This document shows, one piece after another, positions 33,864 through 42,601 of a stretch of 64,000 nucleotides of DNA (position 1 is the first letter of the stretch; every line of letters begins with the position of its first letter). The translations under genes were made by a program, and so were the position numbers. Source of the DNA: Oscillospiraceae bacterium (GTDB taxonomy: Bacteria; Bacillota; Clostridia; Oscillospirales; Oscillospiraceae). The notes under the pieces are model-generated. The model made no database searches, was not told the DNA's origin, and saw only the letters and a program-made list of their open reading frames with translations. The DNA is taken from positions 1 through 64,000 of the forward strand of contig JAFSZH010000016.1 in NCBI GenBank assembly GCA_017455685.1, written 5' to 3'.

Positions 33864-35033
33864 TTACAGGCTGGTCAAAAACCTGTTATTAGGAGAAGTC
33901 AGGATCGTTACGGATTTATTCCCCCAATACCAACCGTTGGCGAAGGGGACACCGTTTTCTGTCAAGGCCTCTTTCATTCGCTCGACGGTCCTTTTTTCGG
34001 CGATCCGGTTAATATCGTCCATCATAATTACGAAATCATCCGCCAGGCAGTCCGGCAACAGCTGAAGCACGTCGATCCGGGCGTATTCTTTCATGTCGCC
34101 ACCCAGAGGCGCGTCGATGGAAATAAAATCAAATTTCTCCCCGGAGAAGGTTTTTCCAAAGTCCTTATACACCCGAACCGCGTCCGCCTCCCGGAATGGC
34201 ACGAAATCCCAGTCCAGCTGTACGATCTTCGTTGCAGGAGACAAAGAATAATCCCTACAGAAAAACTCGATCCATGCCGGATCATGCTCCACCACGTAAT
34301 GCTCCACGTCCTCGTGGGCGGCCGCGTACTGGGCGATCATTCGGGTAGACTGACCAAGACCAAGCTCCAGGATTCGCTTGGGCTTTATTTCATTCAGCAC
34401 CCGGTACATCACATACAGGTAGGCGTAACCCACCGCCCAGCGGCCGGGGGAGAACGTTTTATCCTTCAGCCACGAGCTGTTTTCGATCGTCTGATTGAAA
34501 ACCTGCGCCCACACGGATTCCGAGGCGTAGCGCACTCCCTCTTCCGCCGCTCTGCGGACAGACTCCACAGACGAAAACAGCTTAACGTTTTCCTCCGCTC
34601 TCATTATTTCCGCCGCAGACTGTCCTTCCGCCAGCCGCTTTTCCGCATCCGAAAGCTTCTTTTCCAGTGCCGCCTGGTTTTCCCGGAGCTTTTCCATTTC
34701 TCCGGCAAGCTGGGCGTAGCGCTCGTCCATAGCCCGGCGTTCCTCCCGAGCATCGAAGAAGAGACGCAGGTTTTCCCGGTTGGCAGACTCAAACAGCTTC
34801 GCAAGCCGATCAAGCCGCTGTCCCTGGACAGTTTCCTGCTTTCGCCGTTCCAGTTCCAGCCGGTCTGCCTGCATGCGAAGTTCATTTTTGACCTCGCCGA
34901 TCTGCAGGGAAAGATTGGCTTCCCGGGCAGCCATGGCCGCCTGGATATCTTGGACCTCCCGATGGAAAATATGTACCGTCGGGGGCAGGATGCGCTTCAG
35001 ACAGTTTTTGATAAAATTCCATAGTTTTTTCAT
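33864..35033 (-). CDS. Coiled-coil N-terminus fused to SAM-dependent methyltransferase-like domain
   Basis: 389 residues. Residues ~25-150 are charged heptad-like helix (AMAAREANLSLQIGEVKNEL...LEKKLSDAEKRLAEGQSAA), then a class I Rossmann methyltransferase: motif I RILELGLGQSTRMIAQYA, VVEHDPAWIEFF, and the post-II strand FDFISIDAPLGGDMKEYARI. The layout recalls Wzd/WbdD-like chain-end enzymes with a coiled-coil ruler that control O-antigen length; here it might methylate the chain end. That is inference. AGAGGTAAAG precedes ATG 35033; the longer frame upstream is out of keeping with the neighbour's reading frame. Confidence 0.7.
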   Translation of the reverse strand: MKKLWNFIKNCLKRILPPTVHIFHREVQDIQAAMAAREANLSLQIGEVKNELRMQADRLELERRKQETVQGQRLDRLAKLFESANRENLRLFFDAREERRAMDERYAQLAGEMEKLRENQAALEKKLSDAEKRLAEGQSAAEIMRAEENVKLFSSVESVRRAAEEGVRYASESVWAQVFNQTIENSSWLKDKTFSPGRWAVGYAYLYVMYRVLNEIKPKRILELGLGQSTRMIAQYAAAHEDVEHYVVEHDPAWIEFFCRDYSLSPATKIVQLDWDFVPFREADAVRVYKDFGKTFSGEKFDFISIDAPLGGDMKEYARIDVLQLLPDCLADDFVIMMDDINRIAEKRTVERMKEALTENGVPFANGWYWGNKSVTILTSPNNRFLTSL

Positions 35034-35038
35034 GGGCT

Positions 35039-36190
35039 TTACCTCTTCCCGCTCACCATGCGCCACAGCTTCCGGGCAACGTAATAGGGCGTTTTCCATT
35101 TGTACTGCCCGATCTTCCAGAAGACATGGGCGATCTTTTCCCACAGGCGCACCAGATTGAAATATCTCACGCTTTTTTCCCGGCTCCGGGCGGCGTCCAC
35201 CGCCGAGATCACCCGGCTCCAGGGCTCCGCCGCACTCTCCGGCGAGTAGATCGTCTCCGCCTCGGACAGAGCGGCGCGGCTCAGCTCCTCCCGGAGCGCC
35301 GGATCCTCGATCAGACGCTTCATGGCCCCGTACCAGGCTTCCTCCGTGTTGGGGCACAGCAGGCCGTTCTCCCCGTCGCGCACCGCCCAGCGGTAGGGCT
35401 CCACGTCCGAGTAGATCCCCGGGATGCCGTAGGAGGCGTATTCTATATACTTGTTGTAATGCTTGCAGCGGTGGAAAGCCGTGTCCGGCATGGGAGCCAG
35501 GGCGAAATCCCATTGCAGGGTCTCCATGGTCCCCACATATTCCTCATAGGACTTCCGATACGGGATATGCAGCAGCGTGAGCTCGTCCGCCAGCGCCGGA
35601 CGGGCGCCGAAAAACTCCGCTGTCACCCTGCCCGGGTACTCCTGCAGGACCCGCCGCAGCGCCCCGGACAGAATGGCCTCCACGTCCCCGGTCCGGTCCA
35701 TGGACCCGGCGAAGCCGATGCGGACGGGTCCCTCCCGGCGCTCCCGGGCTGCGGGGCGGGCTGCAGCGGGCTCCTCGATCCGCTCCGCCCGGCCGAACTC
35801 CGGCCCGTATTTCCTCAGCAGGTTTCTGGACGGGGTGAGAAAACAGGCGCATTCGCCCATGATCTGCCGGATCAGCGTCTTCGTCTCCTGCCGCCGGTAA
35901 TGCTCCGAGCTGGCCAGCCCCTCCGGGATGTTCAGCAGATCGTCGTCCATCACGTAGATATTGTATTTCCCCGCCCGTCGGGCCACTTTGGCGACGCGCA
36001 GGCTCATGGCGTCGTCCGAGCGGACGAACACCAGCACGTCCGCCCACTCCAGGTCGGCGGTGCGCACGTCGTCGGGGCAGAGCCACCGGAAGTCGATCTC
36101 CCCCCGGTCCGCCAGCACCGTCAGGGGCACCCGGCCGCAGAGGATCGCCGATGGGATCATCTCCATGGTCAGAAGAAGGACGTTTTTCAT
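35039..36190 (-). CDS. GT-B glycosyltransferase (family 1/4-like)
   Basis: 383 residues. The C-terminal half shows VRIGFAGSMDRTGDVEAILS and a sugar-nucleotide site around YIEYASYGIPGIYSDVEPYR, followed by a GLLC-type Gly-Leu-Leu turn. The N-terminal half (WLCPDDVRTADLEWADVLVF) has the weak Rossmann pattern of this group. The tail ends in a basic helix (WKTPYYVARKLWRMVSGKR), possibly for membrane contact. It overlaps the rfbD stop as ATGA. Confidence 0.78.
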   Translation of the reverse strand: MKNVLLLTMEMIPSAILCGRVPLTVLADRGEIDFRWLCPDDVRTADLEWADVLVFVRSDDAMSLRVAKVARRAGKYNIYVMDDDLLNIPEGLASSEHYRRQETKTLIRQIMGECACFLTPSRNLLRKYGPEFGRAERIEEPAAARPAARERREGPVRIGFAGSMDRTGDVEAILSGALRRVLQEYPGRVTAEFFGARPALADELTLLHIPYRKSYEEYVGTMETLQWDFALAPMPDTAFHRCKHYNKYIEYASYGIPGIYSDVEPYRWAVRDGENGLLCPNTEEAWYGAMKRLIEDPALREELSRAALSEAETIYSPESAAEPWSRVISAVDAARSREKSVRYFNLVRLWEKIAHVFWKIGQYKWKTPYYVARKLWRMVSGKR

Positions 36191-37035
36191 ATCGCCTCTA
36201 TCTCTTTCAAATACCGTTCAAGGGCGTCGTGCCAGTCCGGGAGCCGGGCAAAGCCCGCCCGGGTCAGGCAGTCCTTGCTCATGCGGGAATTCTTCGGCCG
36301 GGGGGCCCGTGCGCCGTATTCCTCTGTGGTGACGCCCTGCACTGTCACGGTCCTGCCCGTGAGGGCGAAGATCTCCCGGGCCAGCTCCGCCCAGGAGCAG
36401 ACGCCCTCGTTGGTCGCGTGGTAAACGCCGTATTTCTCCGTTTCGATCATATCGCACAGCAGGGGCGCCAGATCCCGGGTATAGGTAGGGCTGCCGATCT
36501 GGTCGTCCACCACCCGCAGGAGATCCCGGCTCTCGCTGAGCCGCAGCATGGTTTTGACGAAATTGCCGCCGTTTTTCCCGAACACCCAGGAGATGCGCAC
36601 GATGAAGTACCGCTCCAGCGCCGAGCGCACGGCCTCCTCCCCCGCCAGCTTGGATTTGCCGTAGACCCCGGCGGGGCGGGTGGGGTCATCCGGCTCGTAA
36701 AACCGCTCCCCGTCCCCGGGGAAAACGTAATCGGTGGAGATATAGAGCATCTTCGCTCCCGCCTCCCGGCAGGCCGCCGCCAGGCGGGCCGTGCCGTCGG
36801 CGTTCACCGCCCAGCACTCCGCCGGATCGTCCTCGGCGGCGTCCACCCGGGTCCAGGCGGCGCAGTGGATCACCGCGTCGGGTCCGTAGTCCAGCACGGC
36901 CCGGCGCACGGAGGCGTCATCCCGGAGATCCATTTCCCGGCTGGATACGCCCCAATGCTCCGCGCCTCGCCGGGCAAGCTCGGCGCAGACGTCGAAGCCC
37001 AGTTGTCCGGTGGCCCCGGTGACCAGTACCTTCAT
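36187..37035 (-). CDS. rfbD: dTDP-4-dehydrorhamnose reductase
   Basis: 282 residues. VLVTGATGQLGFDVCAEL is the NAD(P)-binding glycine motif, STDYVFPGD and the catalytic YGKSK (Tyr-x-x-x-Lys) are present. The enzyme makes the last step to dTDP-L-rhamnose. The other three genes of the pathway (rfbA, rfbB, rfbC) are not in the window. It shows that the polymer or its linkage contains rhamnose. AGGACGGAAAG precedes the start; it overlaps the next gene by four bases. Confidence 0.94.
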   Translation of the reverse strand: MKVLVTGATGQLGFDVCAELARRGAEHWGVSSREMDLRDDASVRRAVLDYGPDAVIHCAAWTRVDAAEDDPAECWAVNADGTARLAAACREAGAKMLYISTDYVFPGDGERFYEPDDPTRPAGVYGKSKLAGEEAVRSALERYFIVRISWVFGKNGGNFVKTMLRLSESRDLLRVVDDQIGSPTYTRDLAPLLCDMIETEKYGVYHATNEGVCSWAELAREIFALTGRTVTVQGVTTEEYGARAPRPKNSRMSKDCLTRAGFARLPDWHDALERYLKEIEAI

Positions 37036-37045
37036 CTTTCCGTCC

Positions 37046-38032
37046 TCAGATCCTGTTTTTTCTTGCCAAAGTGAGAGTCATCCGCAACACGCTCTCCGGC
37101 AGGTACGGCAGCAGCAGCTCCAGCGCCGCGGACCGCCGTCCGAAGCGGCGGGAGCGCCAGAGCGTTTTCCCGGCGAATCTGTCCCCCCGGGCGTAGGCGC
37201 TCCGGGCGTCCATCCATGCCTTGCCCTCCGAGAGCAGGGCGGCCAGCTCCGGCGGCTCAAGGAAATGCTCCGCCAGCCAGGTCACGGCCTGCCGCTTCTG
37301 TTCCACCCGGAGGCGGTAATAGCTTTCCCGGTCCGTGACGCCCCGGAGCAGGGAGCTTTGGTTGCCCCCGTGCTCCCGGTGGCGCAGCAGAGCGTCCGGC
37401 AGGGAGATCACCCGGCCCCGGACGGCGCAGCAAAACGCCAGATAGTGGTCATAGTACATATAGGGGTTGAAGGGCAGGGCCCGCCGGGCCTCGTCGGCGC
37501 GTACCAGCAGCGCGCAGCCGGAGGCGAAGTTGGCGTACCACAGGGTGTCCCACAGCCCGTCCCCCGAGCGGAAAACGTGGTGGCGGCGGATATCCGTGAT
37601 GCTGCGGGCGATCTCGTTCCCGTCGCCGTCGATGATGCTCATGTCCGAGCAGACCAGCAAGGCCCGCTCCCGCTCCATGGTCTCCCGCAAAACCGCCAGC
37701 TTCTCCGGCAGCCACTCGTCGTCCTGGTCGCAGTAGGCGAAATACTCGCCCTCCGCCCGGGCGGTGAGATACGCGAACACGCCGTTGGAGCCCAGGTTTT
37801 CCGGGGCGTTCTCCACGGTGACCGGGAACGATCGGATGCACTCCCCCGCCAGCGCCTCCACCGCGGCGAATTCCTCCGCCGGAGAGGCGTCGCAGCAGAT
37901 ATACAGCCGGAGATGGGGATAGGTCTGCGTCTCCAGCGATTCCAGCTGCCGGCGCAGCCAGTCCATCCGGGGGGCGTACACCGCCATCAGAACGGAGATC
38001 AGGGGCCGTTCCTCCCGCCGGGATTCACTCAC
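37046..38032 (-). CDS. Family 2 glycosyltransferase (rhamnosyltransferase-like)
   Basis: 328 residues. LISVLMAVYAPRMDWLRRQL, a short CCDASPAE in place of DDGS, YCDQDDEWLPEKL as metal motif, and LRHREHGGNQS near the C-terminal part. This pattern is typical for rhamnosyltransferases in Firmicute rhamnose-rich polysaccharide loci, and the gene follows 10 bases upstream of rfbD in the operon. Start ATG 38032 overlaps the stop of the initiating transferase gene. Confidence 0.86.
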   Translation of the reverse strand: MSESRREERPLISVLMAVYAPRMDWLRRQLESLETQTYPHLRLYICCDASPAEEFAAVEALAGECIRSFPVTVENAPENLGSNGVFAYLTARAEGEYFAYCDQDDEWLPEKLAVLRETMERERALLVCSDMSIIDGDGNEIARSITDIRRHHVFRSGDGLWDTLWYANFASGCALLVRADEARRALPFNPYMYYDHYLAFCCAVRGRVISLPDALLRHREHGGNQSSLLRGVTDRESYYRLRVEQKRQAVTWLAEHFLEPPELAALLSEGKAWMDARSAYARGDRFAGKTLWRSRRFGRRSAALELLLPYLPESVLRMTLTLARKNRI

Positions 38033-39431
38033 GGTCCTGCCTCCGCTCCGCGCCCCGCAGGGGCTCCTGGGGATTCACGATGCCGCGAAACGGCGTCATC
38101 AGCAGGATCTTCAGATCGAAAAACGGCGACCAGTTTTCGATATAATAGAGGTCGTAGTCCACCCGGCTGCGGATGGAGGTGTCTCCCCGCAGACCGTTCA
38201 CCTGGGCCCAGCCGGTGATGCCCGGGCGGACCTGATGCCGGACCATATACAGCGGGATGCTGTACTTGAAGTGGTCCACGTACCGGGGGATCTCCGGCCG
38301 GGGCCCCACCAGGGACATATCCCCCCGGAGCACGTTGAACAGCTGGGGCAGCTCGTCGATGGAATAGCGGCGCATGAAGGCCCCGAAGCTGGTCCGCCGG
38401 GGGTCTCCCGCCCGGGTCCAGGCGCTGTCCGAGGCGTCGTTGAGCCGCATGGAGCGGAATTTATACATTTTGAAGGGCTTTCTGTCCTTGCCGATGCGCT
38501 CCTGGGAAAAGATCACCGGTCCGGGAGAGGAGAGCCGGGTCCCAACGGCGGCAAGGAGCATGATGGGCGCGGTGAGCACGATGAGAAGCAGCGAGAAGAC
38601 GATATCTCCCGCGCGCTTGATCAGCGCCGGGCCGAAGCTGTCCAGCGGCACCCGGCGGATGTTGATCAGCGGCAGTCCCGCCGCGGGCTCGATAAAGGGC
38701 CGGCTGGCCATATACTCGTAGCCCATGGGCAGCAGCGCCAGCTTCACGCCGGAATCCTCGCACAGCCGCAGGATGCTCCCCAGGCGCCGGATGTCCTGCC
38801 GGTCCAGGGCGATGACGGCTTCGTCCGGGGCCAGGTCGTCCAGCACCGCGCGGATGCGGTCGTAATCCCCCAACCGCCGGAGGCCGGGGACGGTCTTCTC
38901 CCCCACGCTGCCTACGACGGTGACGCCGGACCACTTCTCCCGGCCCAGCCGCTGAAAAACGTCGGACGCGGCCTCGCCGTCCCCGATGATCATGACCCGC
39001 CGGAGGTCCCGGCCCTGGTCATACCGGCGGCGGAGGAGCCGGTGGGCCGCAAAGCCCCGGGCCGCGGTGAGCACGTTCAGCGTCAGATAAAAGATCAGGA
39101 TCATCCACCGGGAAAAATCCACCACCCGGAAGACGAAGATCAGATCGATATACAGCATCACGCCCAGCGTGTTGGCCAGCACCAGCCGTCCGAAGGCGTG
39201 GATAAAGCCCTTTTGGGGCTTGGGAGTATAGATCCCCAGCAGGGCGTACAAAATCACGTATACCGGGGAGAACAGCACGGCCCAGAGCATATGATAGCCG
39301 AAGCCCCCCACAGGGTTCACCCCCCGGAACAGCACGAAGCGCACCCAGAAGGCGAACGCCATGGCGGCCGCCGCGGACAGCATATCCAGAACGATATAGA
39401 AGGCGGTAGACCCGGTGTCTTTCCTGCTCAT
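38025..39431 (-). CDS. Undecaprenyl-phosphate sugar phosphotransferase (WcaJ/WbaP-like)
   Basis: 468 residues. Four to five N-terminal helices, a CoA-binding-like Rossmann segment (RRVMIIGDGEAASDVF, ~145-230), one helix (IVFSLLLIVLTAPIMLLA), and the C-terminal bacterial sugar-transferase domain: GPVIFSQERIGKDRKPFKMY, SIDELPQLFNVLRGDMSLVG, VRPGITGWAQVNG. It starts polymer assembly by placing a sugar phosphate on undecaprenyl phosphate. First gene of the long minus-strand run that reaches 28.7 kb. ATG 39431 has AAGGATGAG upstream; the longer frame has none. Confidence 0.92.
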   Translation of the reverse strand: MSRKDTGSTAFYIVLDMLSAAAAMAFAFWVRFVLFRGVNPVGGFGYHMLWAVLFSPVYVILYALLGIYTPKPQKGFIHAFGRLVLANTLGVMLYIDLIFVFRVVDFSRWMILIFYLTLNVLTAARGFAAHRLLRRRYDQGRDLRRVMIIGDGEAASDVFQRLGREKWSGVTVVGSVGEKTVPGLRRLGDYDRIRAVLDDLAPDEAVIALDRQDIRRLGSILRLCEDSGVKLALLPMGYEYMASRPFIEPAAGLPLINIRRVPLDSFGPALIKRAGDIVFSLLLIVLTAPIMLLAAVGTRLSSPGPVIFSQERIGKDRKPFKMYKFRSMRLNDASDSAWTRAGDPRRTSFGAFMRRYSIDELPQLFNVLRGDMSLVGPRPEIPRYVDHFKYSIPLYMVRHQVRPGITGWAQVNGLRGDTSIRSRVDYDLYYIENWSPFFDLKILLMTPFRGIVNPQEPLRGAERRQDRE

Positions 39432-39564
39432 GCTCTCATCCTTCTGCCGGAACGGGGTCGCCGCTCCGCGTTGTTTTCCTGCTTTTTCGGACCTTTCAGC
39501 CCCGCTTCCGGTTCGCCGGAGGGCGGGAGAAAAGGCTTTTTCGCCGGATTCGCATATCAATACA

Positions 39565-39602
39565 ATTATAGTCTACCATATAAATGCAGATTATGCTATA
39601 AT
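39565..39602. promoter_or_regulatory. Divergent promoters of the glycan operons
   Basis: Plus strand: TATAAT 39597-39602 with TGC just before it (extended -10), 54 bases before the GT4 gene. Minus strand: TATAAT reading 39570-39565, upstream of the WcaJ-like gene. Neither has a good -35. The whole 39432-39655 gap is AT-rich in its centre and carries nothing else I recognise. Confidence 0.6.
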
Positions 39603-39655
39603 TCCCTTGAGAAATCTGCGGCGTTTTTCGCAAAAGAGAAAGGGGTGGGCCTCCC

Positions 39656-40783
39656 ATGGGCGGCGGACCGCTGCGCATTTTATATACCGCCTCCACGGCC
39701 GAGCACCTGCGGAGCTTCCATCTGCCGTATCTGGCCGCGCTCCGCGACCGCGGCCACGCCGTCACCGCCGCCGCCCGGGGCGACGGCCGGGGGCTGCCGG
39801 CGGGCGTGGCGTTCTTCCCCGCGGACTTCACGAAAAAAATGTTCTCTCCCCGGAACCTGGGCTGCGCGATCCGGCTTTCCCGGCTGATCCGGCGGGAGAA
39901 ATTCGACGTGATCGTGACCCACACCTCCCTGGCGGCGTTTTTCACCCGGCTGGGGGTGCTGCTGGCCGGGAAAGGGAGCGCCCGGGTGGTGAATACCGTC
40001 CACGGCTATCTCTTTGACGACGATACGCCGCCCCTGCGGCGGCGGCTGCTGCTGACGGCGGAAAAGCTCATGGCCGGCGTCACCGACGACCTTCTGGTGA
40101 TGAACGCCTATGACGAGCGCCTCGCCCGGGAGCACCGGCTCTGCCGGGGTCGGGTGGCGCGCATCGACGGCATGGGCGTCCCTTTGAACAGATACCGGCC
40201 TGCCGACGCGTCGGAGCGCCGGGAGGCCCGCTCCGCTCTGGAACTTCCCGAGGACGGCTTCGTGCTGCTGTGCGCGGCGGAATTCTCCCCCCGGAAAAAC
40301 CAGTCGGAGCTCATCCGCGCCGCGGCCCGGCTGCCGGAGGATACGATACTGCTCCTGCCCGGGGACGGGGCGCTGCTGGAGGAATGCCGGGCGCTGGCCG
40401 CCGCCTCCGGGGCCGCGGACCGGATCCGCTTTCCCGGCAGACTGGAGGATCTGACGGCGTATTATCACGCCGCGGACGTTTACGTCTCCGCCAGCCGGTC
40501 CGAGGGGCTGCCCTTCAGCGTCATGGAGGCCATGGGCTGCGCTCTGCCCTGCCTGCTCTCCCGCGTCAAGGGCCACGAGGACCTGCTCGGCCACGGCCGG
40601 GCGGGGCTGCTGTTCCCCCCGGGGGACGGGGCGGCGCTCCCGGCCGGAGCGGAAAAGCTCCGGGAAGACCCGGTCCTGCGCCGGGCTATGGGAGAAGCGG
40701 GCCGGGAGGCCGTGGAGAGATATTCGCTGGACAAGGTCCTTCCCGCCGTCCTGCCCTGGTTCGAGCACGGGCCGGAGGGCTGA
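39656..40783 (+). CDS. Family 4 glycosyltransferase
   Basis: 375 residues. LRILYTASTAEHLRSFHLPY at the N-terminus and RVVNTVHGYLFDDD are typical of capsule/EPS transferases of the EpsD/WcaL kind; the C-terminal domain has LLCAAEFSPRKNQSELIRA and SRSEGLPFSVMEAMGCALP (E-x7-E). It lies divergently from the main operon and is a single-gene transcript ending in a strong terminator. Likely adds the second sugar to the lipid-linked unit. Confidence 0.88.
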   Translation: MGGGPLRILYTASTAEHLRSFHLPYLAALRDRGHAVTAAARGDGRGLPAGVAFFPADFTKKMFSPRNLGCAIRLSRLIRREKFDVIVTHTSLAAFFTRLGVLLAGKGSARVVNTVHGYLFDDDTPPLRRRLLLTAEKLMAGVTDDLLVMNAYDERLAREHRLCRGRVARIDGMGVPLNRYRPADASERREARSALELPEDGFVLLCAAEFSPRKNQSELIRAAARLPEDTILLLPGDGALLEECRALAAASGAADRIRFPGRLEDLTAYYHAADVYVSASRSEGLPFSVMEAMGCALPCLLSRVKGHEDLLGHGRAGLLFPPGDGAALPAGAEKLREDPVLRRAMGEAGREAVERYSLDKVLPAVLPWFEHGPEG

Positions 40784-40787
40784 CCAT

Positions 40788-40831
40788 ACAAATGAAAGCA
40801 GGTCTTTTTCGACCTGCTTTCATTTGTTTTT
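40788..40831. terminator. Long bidirectional terminator
   Basis: A 17-base perfect stem, ACAAATGAAAGCAGGTC (40788-40804) with GACCTGCTTTCATTTGT (40811-40827), loop TTTTTC, then TTTT. It contains the stop codon of the MocR-like gene on the minus strand (40820-40822). Confidence 0.9.
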
Positions 40832-41896
40832 CCGGTTTTTCCGCAGCCGCCGCCGGACCCGGCGGATATGCCGCTCATAGTCCCCGCTCTCGATGAACTC
40901 CGAGAGCACGTACTGCTCGAACACCGGCACCGTGCAGGAGTAAAAGCCCGCCCGCTCCCGGAACCGCTCCGCCATGGGCTCGGACAGTACCAGATACCCC
41001 ATCCGCAGAGAAGGGGCCACCGTCCGGGAAAAGGTGTTCAGATACAGCACGTTCCCCTTGTCCGACAGGGAAAACACCGTTTCCTCCGGCTTGGAGGAGG
41101 TGGAAAACTCGCTGGTGAAATCATCCTCCACGATGTACCGCTCTCCGGCGTCCGCCCAACGCAGGTACTCCCAGCGCTTGGCGGCGGAGGCCGTCACGTT
41201 GCTGGGGAAGCTCCGGTAAGGGGTGATGTGCAGCACGTCCGCCCGGGATGCGCGCAGGGCGGCGGAATCCACCCCGTCGGAAGCCATGGGCAGCAGCTCC
41301 ACCGCCGTGCCGTGGGCCGCGTAGACCTGGCGGATCTTCTCATAGGAGGGATCCTCCACCGCGTAGAGCTTCTCCCGGCCCAGGGTCTGCACGATGAGCC
41401 CGTAGAGATACTCCGCTCCCGCCCCGATGAAGATCTGCTCCGGGGCCGCCCGGACCCCCCTGGCCCGCCCCAGATACCGGCTCAGGGCCAGCCGCAGCTC
41501 CGCCGTCCCCTGGTTGGGACAGCGCTCCAGCAGACGGCGGTCATACTCCCCGATGACCCGGCGCATGGTTTTGGCCAGCACGGAAAAGGGGAACTCCGCG
41601 CTCTCCTCCCCCACCTCCCGGACCGGAAAGGCGGGCGGCTCCAACCTGGGCACGAAGCCCTCGTCGGTGCGGAAGCTGACGAAGTGGCCGCTGCGCTCCC
41701 GGGGCTCCAGATACCCCTCGTCGGCCAGCAGGGCCAGGGCGTGGCTCACCGTCACCAGGCTCAGCCCCGTCTCCTCGCTGAGCTGGCGTTTGGAGGGCAG
41801 CTTGCTGCCGTATGGGTAAAACCCGTCGACGATCTCCTGCCGGAGCTGCCGGTACAGCCGCAGATAGGCGGGCATGCTTCTTTCTGTGCGTTCCAT
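40820..41896 (-). CDS. MocR/PdxR-like GntR regulator with degenerate PLP site
   Basis: 358 residues. N-terminal winged helix (LYRQLRQEIVDGFYPYGSKL, then PSKRQLSEETGLSLVTVSHA), linker, then an aminotransferase-fold domain with VEDPSYEKI, ITPYRSFPSN, VEDDFTSEF and LNTFSRTVAPSLRMGY. In MocR proteins the last motif is TFSKT, with Lys holding PLP; here that residue is Arg291 (codon CGG). The chain is also about 90-120 residues shorter than the usual 450-480, ending in a basic helix within the terminator. It faces an ECF S-component gene, as PdxR faces vitamin B6 transport genes. Function as repressor is plausible, but PLP cannot form the normal aldimine. Confidence 0.85.
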   Translation of the reverse strand: MERTERSMPAYLRLYRQLRQEIVDGFYPYGSKLPSKRQLSEETGLSLVTVSHALALLADEGYLEPRERSGHFVSFRTDEGFVPRLEPPAFPVREVGEESAEFPFSVLAKTMRRVIGEYDRRLLERCPNQGTAELRLALSRYLGRARGVRAAPEQIFIGAGAEYLYGLIVQTLGREKLYAVEDPSYEKIRQVYAAHGTAVELLPMASDGVDSAALRASRADVLHITPYRSFPSNVTASAAKRWEYLRWADAGERYIVEDDFTSEFSTSSKPEETVFSLSDKGNVLYLNTFSRTVAPSLRMGYLVLSEPMAERFRERAGFYSCTVPVFEQYVLSEFIESGDYERHIRRVRRRLRKNRKNK

Positions 41897-41900
41897 CTGG

Positions 41901-41938
41901 TATTATAATTTTCTCCTTTTCTGGATATTTAAATATAC
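41901..41938. promoter_or_regulatory. Intergenic control region of the MocR-like / ECF S pair
   Basis: TATAAT at 41904-41909 (plus strand) and a 12-base palindrome ATATTTAAATAT within GGATATTTAAATATACC at about 41922-41938. GGTAT occurs in direct (41898-41902) and inverted orientation (41934-41938). MocR regulators bind such repeats between divergent genes. -35 boxes are weak. Confidence 0.5.
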
Positions 41939-41988
41939 CCAAATCATTGTATGCTGTTTTTAATCCCCCGTCAAGGAGTTGTTTTGTT

Positions 41989-42510
41989 ATGTCAGGAGAA
42001 AAAACCGTCTATTCCGCCCGCTGGATCACCGTCACCGCCGTGCTCACGGCCATGAACGTGGTCATGAGCTCCTTCGGCCTGCCGGTGCCGGGAGGGCATC
42101 TCTATCTGAACGACGTGATCATCTGCTTTGCCGCCCTGCTGCTGGACCCCCTGGGGGCTTTCTGCGTGGGAGGCTTGGGCGCGTTCCTGGGCGATCTGCT
42201 GTTCTATCCCACGCCCATGTTCGTGTCTCTCGTGACCCACGGGCTCCAGGCGGTGGTCATCAGCCTGTGCGCCCGGCGGCTGTTCCGGGGAAAGCCCGTG
42301 CCGGCCGGCATCGTGGGTGTGACGCTGGGCGCCGTGATCATGGTGGTCGGCTACACCCTGGGCCGGGCATTCATATACAGCAACCCGGCCACGGCCATGC
42401 TGAAGCTGCCCTTCCAGATCCTGCAGGCGGCGGTGGGCGCCGTGGTGGGCTCGTTCCTCCGCTTCCGGGTAAAGCCTCTGGCTGAGCTGGTGCAGGGCAA
42501 GGCCCGCTGA
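41989..42510 (+). CDS. ECF transporter S component (possibly vitamin B6 type)
   Basis: 173 residues, six helices, with the ECF S-component pattern VVMSSFGLPVPGGHLYLNDV, FAALLLDPLGAFCVGGLGAF and GDLLFYPTPMFVSLVTHGLQ. It binds a vitamin outside and uses a shared energising module (EcfAA'T) encoded elsewhere. Its divergent MocR-like neighbour suggests pyridoxine or a related compound (PdxU type), but sequence alone does not show the substrate. AAGGAG lies ten bases before ATG 41989; the longer upstream frame has no such site. A terminator follows at once. Confidence 0.82.
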   Translation: MSGEKTVYSARWITVTAVLTAMNVVMSSFGLPVPGGHLYLNDVIICFAALLLDPLGAFCVGGLGAFLGDLLFYPTPMFVSLVTHGLQAVVISLCARRLFRGKPVPAGIVGVTLGAVIMVVGYTLGRAFIYSNPATAMLKLPFQILQAAVGAVVGSFLRFRVKPLAELVQGKAR

Positions 42511-42526
42511 CAGACCGATCGTATTT

Positions 42527-42556
42527 CCCCGGCGGCTCGTCCGCCGGGGATTTTTT
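42527..42556 (+). terminator. Terminator after the ECF S component
   Basis: CCCCGGCGG (42527-42535), loop CTCGT, CCGCCGGGG (42541-42549), then ATTTTTT. Confidence 0.9.
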
Positions 42557-42567
42557 CATTTTATCCT

Positions 42568-42595
42568 TTTCAAACCCGGGCGGATGTGATATAGT
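42568..42595 (+). promoter_or_regulatory. Likely promoter of the leader RNA and transport operon
   Basis: TTTCAA (42568-42573), 16 bases, TATAGT (42590-42595). Transcription would start near 42602, leaving a leader of about 245 bases before the first gene. Confidence 0.45.
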
Positions 42596-42601
42596 CACCT
42601 T

